Assembly: GCF_000715075.1 (NCBI RefSeq)
Contig: NC_134096.1
Location: 35,971,804-36,035,803, forward strand
DNA: 64,000 nt
Source: Nicotiana tabacum
Lineage: Eukaryota; Streptophyta; Magnoliopsida; Solanales; Solanaceae
Direction: 5' to 3'
Shown here: in pieces, positions 24,501 to 36,775 of the stretch
Numbering within the stretch: position 1 is the first letter of the stretch
Layout: each line of letters begins with the position of its first letter
Notes under the pieces: model-generated
The model's input: only the letters and a program-made list of their open reading frames with translations
The model's database searches: none
Told to the model about the DNA's origin: nothing
Position numbers and translations under genes: made by a program

Positions 24501-24890
24501 TTCTGTGGGCGGATTAGCAGAGTTCGGTATATCAATTGTAATGGAGTTTGGCGCAATGAGGTGTTGTTTTGATTGCTCAGCAATCATTTCCAAACCCGCA
24601 GATACCATTTCACATTGATTTTGTTCCAATTGGACATCTTGTTCATCATCTCCTGCCAACGTGTGGTCACCGTCATTTTGCAGCTGGGTGATGCTCACAA
24701 ATCCCATGGTTGAAAGCTCTGAGTTTGTGACGGGGTGTTGTGTTTGAATTGGAGGAGGAATTTCGCTTATTTGCATTTGTCGATTTGGCCTAGAAGTTAT
24801 CTGAGTTATTCTTGGAGAATCCAGACGCCCTATCGCTACAGTGACCCCTTCCCCCTTTTGCGAATCTGTAGCGTGTTGTTTGGATTTGTC
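21504..24890 (-). pseudogene. LINE ORF1 protein (LINE2)
   Basis: ORF1 of LINE2, about 1130 codons. The N-terminal part (23871-24890) is rich in Thr, Gln and Pro and carries a stop near 24399 in an otherwise continuous frame. A DUF4283-like segment follows (23087-23700; IVPVWIVIPELPWHFYYMEVL). A CCHC knuckle CSYCKHLGHEQYSC at about 23035-23080 is intact and is followed by a Lys/Glu/Gln-rich stretch. The C-terminal part down to 21504 is acidic and low complexity. The likely role is RNA binding, as in other plant L1 ORF1 proteins. The apparent upstream extension into 24926 uses the tail of LINE3 and is not part of this gene. Confidence 0.82.
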
Positions 24891-24898
24891 TGTTTTGG

Positions 24899-26886
24899 TT
24901 TTTTTTTTTAGCAAATCCACTAGCAAAGGTGCCTAGGACTAGTTTTTATTTATAATAGAAAAAATAAAATAATATAGCATGTTGTCTTACAATGAGTTAG
25001 ACAATAATTCATTTCAAGTACATAACACCTATTACCAATTTTGGGCAAAAGATACACAAAACTAGCATTACAATTTGATCTATTAAATATATAAAAGTGC
25101 GACCTTACGTACAAATAATGTAAAAGAACTAGCCCGTTGGATGTAGATTTTCTCCATATTTGATTACTCCTCCCCTCACAATTTGAAACGTCCAGAATCA
25201 GCATTGCCTCTGAATAGTTGCTTGGTACTTGTCTCATGTTATGACCATGATCCAACATAAAGCACTGCAGCAGTCTCCTTGTGAATTCCATGCTTGTGCC
25301 TATCCTTATCTTCCCATCCTATGATGAGCAAAAGTTGCCAATACTACTGATAGATGATTAACCAACGAGTAAGGCATGGCGACAATCGCATCATTTAGTA
25401 GTTGACAGAAGCTCCCTCGTTCATTAAAAAATTGCATATCTCTTTTCCTTAAGTCCCTTTCTAGTATATCACTGGACATAATCTCCCAGTGTTGTGTGAT
25501 GGACTTAGCTATAGTGGTTGTCAACCAGTAGTTGTGTTTCTCTTTTACTGATTCTCTTATGTATGTTAAAACTTGCATGGACAGTGTTGCGTTTATTGTA
25601 ACAAGCTGCCCAGCCCTCTCCATTGCTAACAAGCTTGTGCCTATCAATAACTCTTCTCTAAGGGAATGGGCACTAGGTGCTAATACCACCGTTGATGTTG
25701 AGTTATTAAATAAGGCATGTTCCCAATAACTTTCCTGAACTCCACTTTGTCCAGCAAAGTTTCATTGACATGTAAGGCCATTTTTGATTCAGTTTTAGTC
25801 ATAGCTTGAGGTTCTCGCTGAAATCCGATCCTCCTCTGCACTGTCCATCTTACCAGTACACTGCCTATTAATTTTCTGGGCATTGTTGCATTAGTGAGAC
25901 TAGTTTTCTCAGAAGTTTTCCATTCATGTAGATGCCCTGCTCGTTCCTCATCTCTCATGATGTCCTAGTTAAGCCAAATGTATCCAGTATTAGTGTACAT
26001 TTTTGCAACCAGAGATCTGTGTGGAAAAATACGATCTGCATTTTCTCCTTGCATCTGTGTTAGGAGTTTGAGTAGAATAACTGCTGCTGCAAAAAAGAAC
26101 ACATTGTTAGTAATCAGTATCATGTTATACATCCTCTCATTAACTCATTAATCTTCTGAGTATCCTCCACATTTGCAGCTAATTGCCATGGTGCATTTCC
26201 CCCACACGTAAGGTATATGTTTGCACCCAAAGATCTGTACTCGAAAAGATTGCGCATACATAAAAACTGGGTCTTTCCAGTAATTGTGTTAGATTTTCCC
26301 TCTCTGCTGTTGGAGATGACCTCTATAAGTGTTGTTCTAACCACATCCAAGTTCCCAATCCCAGTTCTATGCACTGGCTGTGCAAGCATCAAGTCTATGT
26401 TCCTTTGGTATTTGGACATTATCGCATAGATAGCCAAAGTCCGCTTCTTGGCATACGTACTGGACAACATCCAAACTTCCCATTTCATGCACTTTTTGGG
26501 AAATTGTCTGTGCAAATAATTTCTGTTGTACTCCAGTGCCCCAATTAAAATACTGATGCTAGTATTTTGTGATTGTACTCCCAAACTTTTATGAAGTGTA
26601 GTCTGCAACATAAGTTCCAAAACAGTCAATAAAGTGATGCTTTTCATTTTCATCTTCCTTTGAATCTTCGATTTCATGTTGGTGCATATAAGTGACTTCC
26701 TTTCCTGGGATTGAGTACCTCCAGCCATAGAAATTTGGTCACGTGATGATTTATGATTTTTTGCTGCCACACACAAAAGTAGTATGTAAGTTATAAACTA
26801 GTGTACTCTGATCTCCTCCCCAATGATTCTGCCACAGTCCTCTGTTACACCTCCCCTTCTTTCATAAAATTTCTTCATCATATTCC
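24899..26886 (-). other. 3' region of LINE3
   Basis: About 2 kb lies between the RNase H stop and the poly(A). It holds open stretches of 218 codons (26120-26776), 127 codons (25306-25689) and 113 codons (24950-25291) on the minus strand, none with a motif I know. It most likely behaves as 3' UTR, like the longer equivalent in LINE2. Confidence 0.55.
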
Positions 26887-29071
26887 CTAGTTTCTTGCTG
26901 GCTTCACTCTCAAGTAAGGGAATTGCATTTTATCGTTGTTTACAATCCTTTTACCATGCGTGCCCAGCTCTGTGGAACTATGGGATTCAATATTTCCCAA
27001 ATTCAGTGCATAGTTAGCCAAGTAGTCTGCCAAACTATTACATTCCCTCAGTATATATGAGACTGTAACATTACATCTCTGTCTAACCTTATTTATTTCC
27101 TCCACAAGTTCAGCCACATTCCAAGGAGCTGTCCACAATCCCTCTAAAACATTCTTCAAGAGTAAAGAATATATTTGTAGTATAACTTGCGTATATTGGT
27201 GATGAACACAGTAATTTAATGCCTCCAGTATAGACAATGCTTCTGCCTCATTATTTGTGGTCTCATATATCTCCCTTCCTCTTCCAAATACAACATTACC
27301 TTTCTCATCCCTCAATACAAATCCAATGGAACCTTTTCCTGGATTACCCCTCAATGCCCCATATGTATTTACTTTGATCCACCCCGAGCTTGGGAACTCC
27401 CAAATCACCTTGGTTACCTTCAAAACTGGAGTATATTATTCCAGTTTTTGCAATAAGTCAGGCCATTTGTGGGGTACATTATGCATTGTAGATTTCCTTA
27501 TTTTCACAATCGATTGTAAGGAGGTTGACACTTGATAAATGACTCTGATAATTGTCACCACTTCACCATGTTTAAAACTATTTATTCTTTTCCACAACTC
27601 CTAGATTATCATAGCTGGTAATGCTTGGAAAATTAGTTGAAGTCTTGGAATAACCATTGCACTCCAACATCTCATGATTGCTTGATGTAATGTCAGCTCC
27701 TCCATGCTTATTCCTGCATTTGTTAAGAAATATGACCCCACCTTTGTTGCAACCTCTGATCAGAAGAACAATAGTGACAAAGTTTCCTCATCTGGTTGAT
27801 CCCAACACCAACATCTGGAAGGCATGCAGTAGCCTAACCTTCGCATGAAGTCATCTAGTGGTAGTTTCGATTTCCAGATATTCCATAAAAAGAAAGAAAT
27901 CTTAAAAGGCAATCCCTGTACCCACATCTTCTTGTATGCAACCCCTTGTTCCTTCCTTATCCTCAAGTATTCCCAGGCCGATTTCACAGTAAAGTCACCT
28001 TGACTTTCCATCATCCAAAAACGTTTATCCAATATATGTTGCATAATTCGTGGCTTAACATCCACAATGTGCATGACATATTCCTCTGGTAAAAGCTCCA
28101 TGAGCTTTTCAACATCCCATGAGTCCTCTTTCAGCACCTCACATACATTCTTAACAGATTCTTCAATAGCAAAATCTTGATTCATAAGGAAGTACAAGGC
28201 TCCAAGTTCTGTCCAATTTTCATACCAAAATAGAGATGATCTCATTTTTGGGTGCCACCCTATTTGGTGTTCAATGAGATCTCGACATTCAAGCATTCTC
28301 CTCCGTACATGAGATCCTTCACCCCAAGGTACAATAATAGGGTTAAGCCTCTTGCAATATTTCTGGCACATGAATGAACTCCACAAACTAGGCTTTGTTA
28401 TGAATTTCCACCGTAACTTACAGAAAAGGGCTTTGGCCGTATCATTAATAGATCTAAATCCCACCCCACCTTCTTTACATGGTAGATATAAGGTGTCCCA
28501 TGATGCCCAATGCCTGCTTTTACTTCCTACTGTACTACACCAGAACAATTGAGCAAATATTTTATGCAATTTAGTGATAACATAAGAAGGTGGGTTAACT
28601 ATAGATAAGAGATGGATTGGCATGGTTTGTAAGACATGTGATATCAATGTAGCTCTACCACCAATGGATAGAAACTTCCCTTTTCACGATTGCATTTTGT
28701 CCATGGTCTTTTTTATGAGACCTTCATAATATTCCATCTTTCTTCTAGTGTAAAAAATGGGGCAGCCAAGATACGTAAATGGGAATTCTTGTCTGAATAT
28801 GCCTGCGATCATTTTAACCATGCTTACCACCTTAAATGGAGTAGAATGATGCATGTACACAACAGATTTTGATTTATTAATTAGCTGACCTGATGCAGCT
28901 TCATAGGCAGCCAATACCTCCATCACCAATCGTAAAGATATTGCACACGAGGAAGAGAATATTATGGTATCATCTGCATATGCTAGGTGATTGATTTTTG
29001 GACTCCATTTGGGCAGCCCAAAACCACAAAATTTTAAGTTATTGTGTAATGCATTCAAGCCTCTAGACATT
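26887..29071 (-). pseudogene. LINE ORF2 C-terminal half: RT, zf-RVT, RNase H (LINE3)
   Basis: The RT part (28684-29071) has LNHLAYADD-type catalytic motif (HLAYADDTIIF), the SGQLINKSKS block and FTYLGCPIFYTRR. The connection and zinc region (27760-28647) shows KEGGVGFRSI, LRWKFITKPSLWSSFM, VKSAWEYLR and WNIWKSKLPLDDFMRRLG, all typical of plant L1 zf-RVT. RNase H (26887-27423) has WIKVNTYGALRGNPG, where the first catalytic Asp of NTDG is Tyr. The METDS/ESDS site reads LQIYS, also Tyr, while the central Glu (NNEAEAL) remains. RNase H is therefore dead even where the frame is open. Upstream coding continues at 41343. Confidence 0.9.
29067..29071. repeat. Target site duplication ACATT (left) of element D
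   Basis: ACATT lies directly before the TGTAATGACC start of the LTR; the same five bases follow the TGACA end at 41343-41347. Confidence 0.93.
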
Positions 29072-29567
29072 TGTAATGACCCAACTTGTCGTTTTGAACA
29101 TTTATGCTCCTTTCAACAATTTGAAGTCTTGAGTAGCTTCATATGATGTTTTATGACCAAGTTTGACTTTTTTTATATTCGACCTCGGATCAGACTTTTG
29201 ATGATTCTGTTTGGTCCGGATGGTGATTTTGTACTCGGGCGTATGCCCGGAATTTATTTTGGATATTTTTAGGATGTGTCAACGCCGTTTCTTCAAGCAC
29301 AAGTGGGTATCACATTAATAAGATGAGCTCCAAATTCAGTTTTTTATTAAATCAATAGATCCGTATGGAAATTACGGAGCCACAGCAAAAAGAATCGTCG
29401 AATGCGGACATCGTATGAGAGAGTTATGCTCATTTCTGGGCAAAATAGAAACAATTTTCCATCGCCAGTGCCCAGGGTAGCGTGGGGCGCTATCCCTGGC
29501 ATTGGGAATGTTGAGGTTTTGGAACCAGCGCCATAGGCAGCCCCCACGCCACCTGTGGTGCCCGAAA

Positions 29568-29578
29568 CATTATATACT
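29568..29578 (+). promoter_or_regulatory. TATA-like site in D 5' LTR
   Basis: CATTATATACT lies about 498 bases into the LTR, downstream of a GC-rich stretch. The same site sits at 34590-34598 in the other LTR at the same offset (496 bases). This spacing and conservation suggest the U3 promoter, but no start site is demonstrated. Confidence 0.5.
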
Positions 29579-31609
29579 CATTTCGGGGTTCATTTTTCCC
29601 CATTTCTCTTGGCCAAATATTGGGGTTTTCCTCCACTCTCTCGAGACCTCCAACTCCCCCCATCTTTCAGGTGAGTAATCCCTACTAATTTGGTGTTTCA
29701 TTACATCAATTCCACCCTAAAACTAACTCAATCCTCCATAAAATACATAGATCTTCAAGTAATTTCTTCAAGAACTCAAATGAGGGTTTTGCAAGATTTC
29801 TTCCAAAAGGTAATCCTACACCCTTAGACTTATATGTATGGATATAATATGGGAATATGAGTATGAATTAAGTATTGAAACTTATATTATGGTGATTGGA
29901 ATCCATAAGTTCCCAATTTAAATACATAACCATTGTAGAGATTGAAAGGTTATTATTTGATAGAATTTTGTAGGTTGGGTGTGGATGGATGGTCATAATA
30001 GTAATGTTGGAAGTTATGAATTGTTTAAGAATTATGGTCGGATAAATATTTGGTAAATGGTAGTAGTTGGATGAACTAATTCTATGGTTAAGAGATGTAG
30101 AGATTCATGCCTACTAGGTGTTTGATAAAATGCCCAAATGGCCTAAACTATGGGATTTGTTACTAATGTTGTTCCCATTGGATGTTGTTATTGTAGATTG
30201 AAGTTTCTTCGTGTAGTGGATCATTGTAGTATCATTAAGGGGTGAATTTCAGGTATGTTGGCTAAACTTCTCTCTCAGAATCGAATTCCATAATGTTTCC
30301 GTAAGCTTCAAGTATGGTTGGCTCAAGTTCCTAATTCCTATGTTCTGAGCTATTCCTTATAAACTTTACTATTCCAAATGAGCCTTATGTAGAAAGATAT
30401 ATGTTCAAAGTATGGGTTGTGTGTTAAAATGTTATGGCTTTGAGTCGCATTCCAAATGAAAGCTAGTATGCCAAATTGTGTGAGAAAAATCGATATGCTT
30501 AAGACTCTTAATATGCTCATATGTGTACCTAAAGTCTTGATTGGAAATTCCTTGTTGTTGATAATATATAAAGATACTCGAAAGTGAAAGAAGTGAGTTG
30601 GTGATATAAAATGTGGCCACTGTGCCAAGAATGAAAGATATACTAGTGGCCAATAGTGCCAATGAAATGAAATGATGTGTGAAATATTAAGAAATGAGCC
30701 TTGATTCAACTGTTACAAATTGATTCAAAATAGAATTGTCTATAAGCTTATGTACTCAAGTCATGTCCAAATGTGGTTGTTCTAACTAATGTTATGCTTG
30801 GTAGGTATTTCCAATATATTTTTAGCTCTTACATATTCATGAGTTGAGATTGTGTATTGCCCTTTCTGGAGAAAGGTATTTCAAGAGTATCTTATATGAT
30901 GATGTTTGTGATGATGATCCTTGAAAGTAAAGAAATAAAAGTGTGGAATATGATAAACGGCCACAGTGCCATGAATGAAGAATAATATGTATGGTCAAGG
31001 GACCCAATGAAATAATGATGTTGTAAGTAGTTGAAAGTATTTGTGAAGTGATATATAGTGGGAAAGGTTATGAGATGAACATATTTGTAGTTGTGTTTCC
31101 AATGTGTTATAAGATCCTACGCCCTAATGAGAAGAGGCTATGGTGTTCATAAATATTTTAAATGTTCTTGATATCCTATGATCACCCATGGCAAGTATAA
31201 GTAAGTGATGGTATGAGCATGAAATGCAGTCGTTTGCCAAAAAGAGAATTATGAGGTGTTGTATGTCTCAATGTTTTCAACTATAGTTATATGCTTCTGA
31301 AATAATGTATGTAAATGACTTTGATTGTTAAGTCCCCAAGATTTATGAACCTAGTTAATTACCTCAAGATGTCAAGCGAGTGAATAACGAGATGGAAGGG
31401 GGATGTCCTATGCTAAATGATGATGAACCTTAAGAAAAGAAATTGGTCTCATGTCCCATTGAAATCGAGTTATTGATTTACCATGCATGTGCTAATGTAA
31501 TGAGTTGTGTTTCTCTATGATGAGCATGAACATGAAGTATTCCAATGATATAGGAAATTACGACCTTATATGTAATGACAAACTATGTCTCTTTGAGTTA
31601 TATATGAGA

Positions 31610-32330
31610 TTGTGGTATTGTGATAAACCTCCACCTGCATATATTGGGATGAGGCGGCCTAGTGTAGAGATATTGGTATTGTGATATACCTCCACCCGCA
31701 TATATTGGGGTGAGGCGGCAGGGCCCGCTTTGTGTAGAGATTGTGGTATTGTGATACACCTCCACCTGCATATATTGGGGTGAGGCGACAAGGCCGCTTT
31801 GTGTAGAGATTGTGGTATTGTGATACACCTCCACCCGCATATATTGGGGTGAGGCGGTAGGGCCACTTTGGGTAGAGATTATGGTATTGTGATATACCTC
31901 CACCCGCATATATAGGGGTGAGGCGGCAGGGCCACTTTGTGTAGAGATTGTGGTATTGTGATACACCTCCACCCGCATATATTTGGGTGAGGCGGCAGGG
32001 GTGGTTTGTGTAGATATTGGGGTGAGGTGGTAGGGCTACTTTGTGTAGAGATTACGGTATTGTGATACACCTTCACCCGCATATATTGGGGTGAGGTGGA
32101 AGGGCCTGTTTGTGTAGAGATTATGGTATTGTGATACATGTTTGCCCGCATATATTGGGGTGAGGCGATAGGGCCGCTTTGTGTAGAGATTATGGTATTG
32201 TGATACACCTCCACCCGCATATATTGGGGTGAGGAGGAAGGGCGGCTTTTTGTAGAGATTGTGGAATTGTGATACACCTCCACCGCATATGTTGGGGTGA
32301 AGCGGAAGGACCTCTTTGTGTGAAGGTGGA
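31610..32330 (+). repeat. 69-bp minisatellite in D 5' LTR (about 11 units)
   Basis: Tandem units carry CCTCCACCCGCATATATTGG then GGTGAGGCGG and a GTGTAGAGATTGTGGTATTG spacer. Unit starts are at about 31628, 31689, 31759, 31828, 31897, 31966, 32069, 32139, 32208 and 32277, mostly exactly 69 apart, with one shortened unit near 32010. The CCACCC and GGGGTG parts of each unit can pair as a hairpin. Because 69 is divisible by three, frames stay open through the array; the resulting 23-residue repeats are not a gene. Confidence 0.95.
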
Positions 32331-32468
32331 TATAGAGGATTGTCGACTTAATATCTATAAATTTTAATGGAAGCTCTTAATAAATTTGCTTGACGTTAAT
32401 GGCTATTTAAGACCTTTTACTGTTACCATGATTCATCATATTTATGTTGTATTTTCAAGCCGTTGAAT

Positions 32469-32760
32469 AGGTGTATTTGTATTGTGTAAGTGAACACTGT
32501 GAATGGTATATGATACGCACATGTGTATTGTGTAAGTAAACATTGTGAACGGTCTATGAAACACACAGGTGTATTATGTAAGTAAACACTGTGAACGGTC
32601 TATGAATCACACAGGTGTATTGTATAGGTAAGGTTGTGAACGGTCTATGAAACACACAGGTGTATTGTATAGGTGATATTGTGAACAGTCCATGAGACGC
32701 ATAGGTGCATAATATGATATGTGAACACTAAGGACGGTCTATGAAATGTATATATGTAAA
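32469..32760 (+). repeat. 46-bp minisatellite in D 5' LTR (about 6 units)
   Basis: Units follow the pattern GTGTATTGTGTAAGTAAACA then TTGTGAACGGTCTATGAAAC and ACACAG. The outer units are more diverged than the inner ones. The 3' LTR keeps about five units at 40391-40620. Confidence 0.92.
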
Positions 32761-33483
32761 ATAAGGGAGGAAGGTGCCACTTTCATTGGCCTTGTTTGTA
32801 CATGTTGTTACAATTACATTATATTATGTATTCCACGTATAGTTTATATAGCTCAGTTGATCCTAAAAGAAGTTTAAAATGATGCAAGTATAATAAGACT
32901 TGAAATGTGATTCTATGGGATGTTTCGTAATTTCTTGAAGTACTTTATTTGCCTCTTATTTAAGTTACCATATTTTCATATGTTGTTTTGACTGTCTTAC
33001 ATATGAATAGTATTCCACATGTACTCACATCCCTTTTGTCTTGGGCGCTGCATCTTTTAATGGATGCAGGTATACTTCTACAGGATGATATGGATATTTG
33101 ATAGGGATATTCTTCACTACTCAGCTTATGGTGAGCCCGCTACAGTTCTAGTGGGTGTTTGGGTCTAGTTCATTTTATGTATTTAGGTATCTATTATCAT
33201 AGAAGCTCCATGTACACTGTGGGTCATGTAATTAAAGATTTGAGTTTTGTCATGTATTTATGTTCACATTATTTACAACTATTTATAAAGTTGTGTAACC
33301 ATCATGTGAAAGAATGTATGGGCCATTGAGCCAAATGTATTCGATATGAAAGTCAAGATTTAATTATGTTATGTTAAATCATGCATGAGTAATGATGAGA
33401 GGTTAATGTAAATTAGACTTGCTCGACTAGGGTTACTCGGTTAAGCGCCGGTCACGCTCCTTGAGTTCGGGGTGTGTCAAACT

Positions 33484-33495
33484 TGGTATCAGAGC
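33484..33495 (+). other. Primer binding site, element D
   Basis: TGGTATCAGAGC lies four bases after the 5' LTR end (GTCA, AACT). It is complementary to initiator tRNA-Met and identical to the site of F. Confidence 0.94.
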
Positions 33496-34080
33496 ATGGT
33501 TTAGGAGTCCTAAGGTGTCATGGAGCTGTGTCAATAGAGTCCCTCTTATCGGTGTGTTGTCGGCCACATTTATAATAGGGACGCTACAACGATATTTAGG
33601 AAATATTTCTCTTCTTCTATCCCCAATTGTGCATTGGGGTTCCGAGTTAGTCTCGGAGCTCCCTTGTTAATATCAAGGAATGTTTTCATGTCGTTCTACA
33701 AAATGAGAAAGGCCTAAAGATTAAAAGAATGATGCACATAACAGGCATAATGTGTGAGGTGCCCAATTGTCCTCGTAATAGAGGAAGGAAAAGTCAAGGA
33801 TACGACCAAGATAAGCAATGTCATAGAGTTGGTCTCGAGAGTCATGGTTATATTTTTCATGTATATGGTGCAATGTGGTGTTATCTATATGTTGTTTAGG
33901 ATTGATTTTTGAGATTCTCTGGCAGGTGGATATGCCCAATTGCAGAGGAGACTCTGCCGAAATTTCTGAAACATTTGGGAGTTAGTCAAATTTAGGAGCT
34001 TAAGACGTGTGGAAGAAGAAACCAGTTATGTTGAGTGTTTGGGGATGGACTCTACTCCTCATTCGAGGACGAATGATCTT

Positions 34081-34093
34081 AAGTGGGGGAGAA
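34081..34093 (+). other. Polypurine tract, element D
   Basis: AAGTGGGGGAGAA lies immediately before the 3' LTR start TGTAACAACCC. Confidence 0.92.
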
Positions 34094-36587
34094 TGTAACA
34101 ACCCAACTTGTCGTTTTGAACATTTACGCTCCTTTCAACTATTTGAAGTCTTAAGTAGCTTCATATGATGTATTATGACCAAGTTTGAGTTTTTTGTATT
34201 CGACCTCGGATCGGAGTTTTGATGATTCCGTTAGGTCCGGATGGTGATTTTGTACTCGGGCGTATGCCCAAAATTTAATTTGGATATTTCTAGGATGTGT
34301 CGACGCCGTTTCTTCAAGCACAAGTGGTATCACATTAAGAAGATGAGTTCCAAATTCAGTTTTTTATTAAATCAATAGATCAATATGGAAATTACGGAGT
34401 CACAGCAAAAAGAATCGTCGAATGCGAACATCGTATGAGAGAGTTAAGCCCATTTTCGGACGAAATAGAAACGATTTCCCATCGCCAGCGCCCAGGGTAG
34501 CATGGGGCGCTATCCCTAGTATTGGGAAAGTTGAGGTTCCGGAACCAGCCCCACATGCAGTGCTCCACGCCATCCGTGGCACCCGAAATATTATATACTC
34601 ATTTCAAGGTTCATTTTTCCCCATTTCTCTTGGCCGAACTTTGGAATTTTCCTCCATTATCTCATGACCCCCAACTCCCCCCATCTTCCAGGTCAGTAAT
34701 CCCTACTAATTTGGTGTTTCTTTCCATCAATTCCACCCTAAATCTAACTTAATCCTCCATAAAATACATAGATCTTCAAGTGATTTCTTCAAGAACTCAA
34801 AGGAGGGTTTTGCAAGATTTCGTCCAAAAAGTAATCTTACACCCTTAGACTTACATGTATGGATATAATATGTGAATATGAGTATGAATTAAGTATTGGA
34901 ACTTATATTATAGTGAGTGGAAGCCATAAGTTCCCAATTTAAATATATAACCATTGTAGAAATTAAAAGGTGATTATTTGATGGAATTTTATTAGTTGGG
35001 TGTGGATGGATGGTCATGAATGTGATGTTGGAACTTATGAATTGTTTAAGAATGATGGTGAGATAAATATTTGGCAAATGGTAGTAGTTGGATCAACTAA
35101 TTCTATAGTTAAGATATGTAGAGATTCATGCCTACTAGGTGTTTGATAAAATGCCTAAATGGCCTAAACTATGGGATTTGTTGCTAATGTTGTTCTCATT
35201 GGATGTTGTAATTGTAGATTGAAGTTTCATAGTGTAGTGGATCATTGTAGTATCATTAAGGGGCGATATTCAAGTATGTTGGTTAAACTTCTCTCTCATA
35301 ATCGAATTCCATAATGTTCATGTAAGTTTCAAGTATGGTTGGCTCAAGTTCCTAATTTCTATGTTCCGAGGCATTCCTTATAAACTTGACTATTCCGAAT
35401 GAGCCTTATGTCAAAAGATATATGTTCAAAGTATGGGTTGTGTATTAAAATTTTATGGCTTTGAGTCGCGTTCCAAATGTAAGCTAGTATGCCAAATTGT
35501 GTGAGAAAAATTGATATGCTTAAGACTCTTAATTGGCTCATATGTGTACCTAAAGTCTTGATTGGAAATGTCTTGTTGTTGACAATATATAAAGATGCTC
35601 GAAAGTGAAAGAAGTAAGTTGGTGATATAAAGTGTGACCACCGTGCCAAGAATGAAAGATATACTTGTGGCCAATAGTGCCAATGAAATGAAATGGTGTG
35701 TGAAATATTATGAAATGAGCCTTGATTAAACTATTACAAACTGACTCAAAATAGAATTGTCCAAAAGCTTATGCACTCAAGTCATGTCCATATGTGGTTG
35801 TTCTAACTAATGCTATACTTGGTAGGTATTTCCAATATGTTTTTAGTTCTTACATATGCATGAGCTGAGATTGTGTATTGCCCTTTTGGGGGAAAGGTAT
35901 TTCAAGAGTATTCTATATGACAATGTTTGTGATGATAATCCTTGAAAGTAAAGAACTGAAAGTATGGAATATGATATACGGCCACAGTGCCATGAATGAT
36001 GAATAATATGTATGGCCAAGAGAGCCAATGAAATTATGATGTTGTAAGTAGTTGAAAGTAATTGTGAAGTGATATATGGTGGGAAAGGTTATGAGATGAA
36101 CGTATTTGTAGTTATGTTTCTAATGCGTTATAAGCTCCTACGCCCTCATGAGGAGAGGCTATGGTGTTCCTAAATATTTTAAATGTTCTTGATATCCTAT
36201 GATCGCCCATGGAAAGTACAAGTAAGTGATGGTATGAACATGAAATGTAGTCGTTTGCCAAAAAGAGAATTATGAGGTGTTGTATGTCCCAATGGTTTCA
36301 ACTATAGTTGTATGCTTCTGAAATAATGTATGTAAATGACTTCGATTGTTATGTCCCCAAGAGTCATGAACCTAGTTAATGACCTCAAGATGTCAAGGGA
36401 GTGAATAACGAGATGGAAGGAGGATGTTGTAACACCTTGGAAAATTTCAAAGTACTTAAGTGTAAAGCCCCGTAAAATTTTGCATATGAATTCAAGGTTT
36501 CATGGTGCTGGAGTAGGCTTACGTGTTTGATGATTGTATAAAATCTTCGCGGCGAGTGAAGCAAATGAGGGGTAAAATTTGGAGGAA

Positions 36588-36775
36588 GTTTGCGGTACAT
36601 TATGCGACCGCAGACTAGTTCTCCGGTGCATTATGCGACCGTATAATAGGTTTGTGGGCCGCATAATCACCACAGACACAGGCATGCGACATCAGCTTTG
36701 GGGGCCAAATTGTGCGGCCGATATGCGGACCGCATATCCATTCTTCGGCCGCATATGCGACCGCATATCTTGTTC
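36588..36775 (+). promoter_or_regulatory. Palindrome cluster upstream of TATA-like site, LTR E
   Basis: Repeated GCGGTC/GACCGC half-sites include ATATGCGGACCGCATAT at 36721-36737, a perfect 8-bp stem around one base. It lies just upstream of the AT-rich TTCATTAAATAGACG at about 36800. The same kind of cluster occurs at the same LTR position in C, F, G and H. A transcription-factor or silencing role is inference. Confidence 0.6.

Larger units (their letters stand above)
14665..24898 (-). mobile_element. LINE2: near full-length L1-type LINE
   Basis: A minus-strand element of about 10.2 kb with ORF1, ORF2 (endonuclease, RT, zinc-finger, RNase H) and a 2.6-kb 3' region. Its 3' end reads TATTTGCTTAAAAAAAA next to the 5' end of LINE1. 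Its 5' end (AACCAAAACAGA) directly follows the poly(A) of LINE3. No target duplications can be seen because both flanks are other LINEs. Every domain is interrupted by stops. Confidence 0.86.
24899..29071 (-). mobile_element. LINE3, 3' half (interrupted by element D)
   Basis: This is the 3' half of a third minus-strand L1-like element: 3' region, RNase H, zf-RVT and the C-terminal part of RT. Its poly(A) (poly(T) 24899-24909) follows CTAGTGGATTTGCTAAAA and abuts the 5' end of LINE2. At 29071 it is broken by element D. The other half resumes at 41343, and joining across the ACATT duplication restores the RT frame (FILAIEAM / SRGLNAL). Confidence 0.9.
29072..33479 (+). repeat. 5' LTR of element D (4408 bp)
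   Basis: It starts TGTAATGACCC and ends GTGTGTCA next to the PBS. The first ~1.1 kb is unlike LTRs E, F and G, while the rest (from about 30240, CTCTCTCAGAATCGAATTCC onward) parallels them, so this LTR is a mosaic. It contains a TATA-like site near 29570, a 69-bp minisatellite (31610-32330), a 46-bp minisatellite (32469-32760) and the conserved AAGCGCCGGTC hairpin close to its end. No coding sequence is present; long ORFs here are products of the 69-bp repeat. Confidence 0.92.
33480..34093 (+). other. Interior of element D (614 bp, non-coding)
   Basis: The first part (to about 33600) matches the 5' leader of F after its PBS (GTCTAGTAGAGTCC, CTTATCGGTGTGTTGTC). The last ~200 bases match the 3' leader of C (GATTCTCTGGCAG-GTGGAT, ATTCGAGGACGAATGAT). 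Everything between, including gag and pol, is absent. Short ORFs (33461-33670 plus, 33721-33939 minus) lack family motifs. What remains is what a helper-dependent element needs: primer site, possible packaging leader and polypurine tract. Confidence 0.88.

Noticed and set aside
24899..24926. Apparent N-terminal extension of LINE2 ORF1 starting with a TTG
   Set aside because: It reads through the poly(A) tail and 3' signature of LINE3; the frame is open by chance.
31558..32283. Long minus-strand ORFs of 102-134 codons made of 23-residue repeats (also 39515-40070, 53740-53970)
   Set aside because: They arise because the minisatellite unit is 69 bp, a multiple of three, so any frame without a stop in one unit stays open. 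Several frames are open at once and the unit lies in an LTR.
31610..32330. Regularly spaced repeats that could suggest a CRISPR-like array
   Set aside because: The whole 69-bp unit repeats, including the spacer part; there are no unique spacers and the context is a plant LTR.
32845..32870. TATAGCTCAGTTGATCC, resembling a tRNA A-box (also at 40709)
   Set aside because: No B-box, acceptor stem or T-arm follows, and the sequence is a normal part of both D LTRs.
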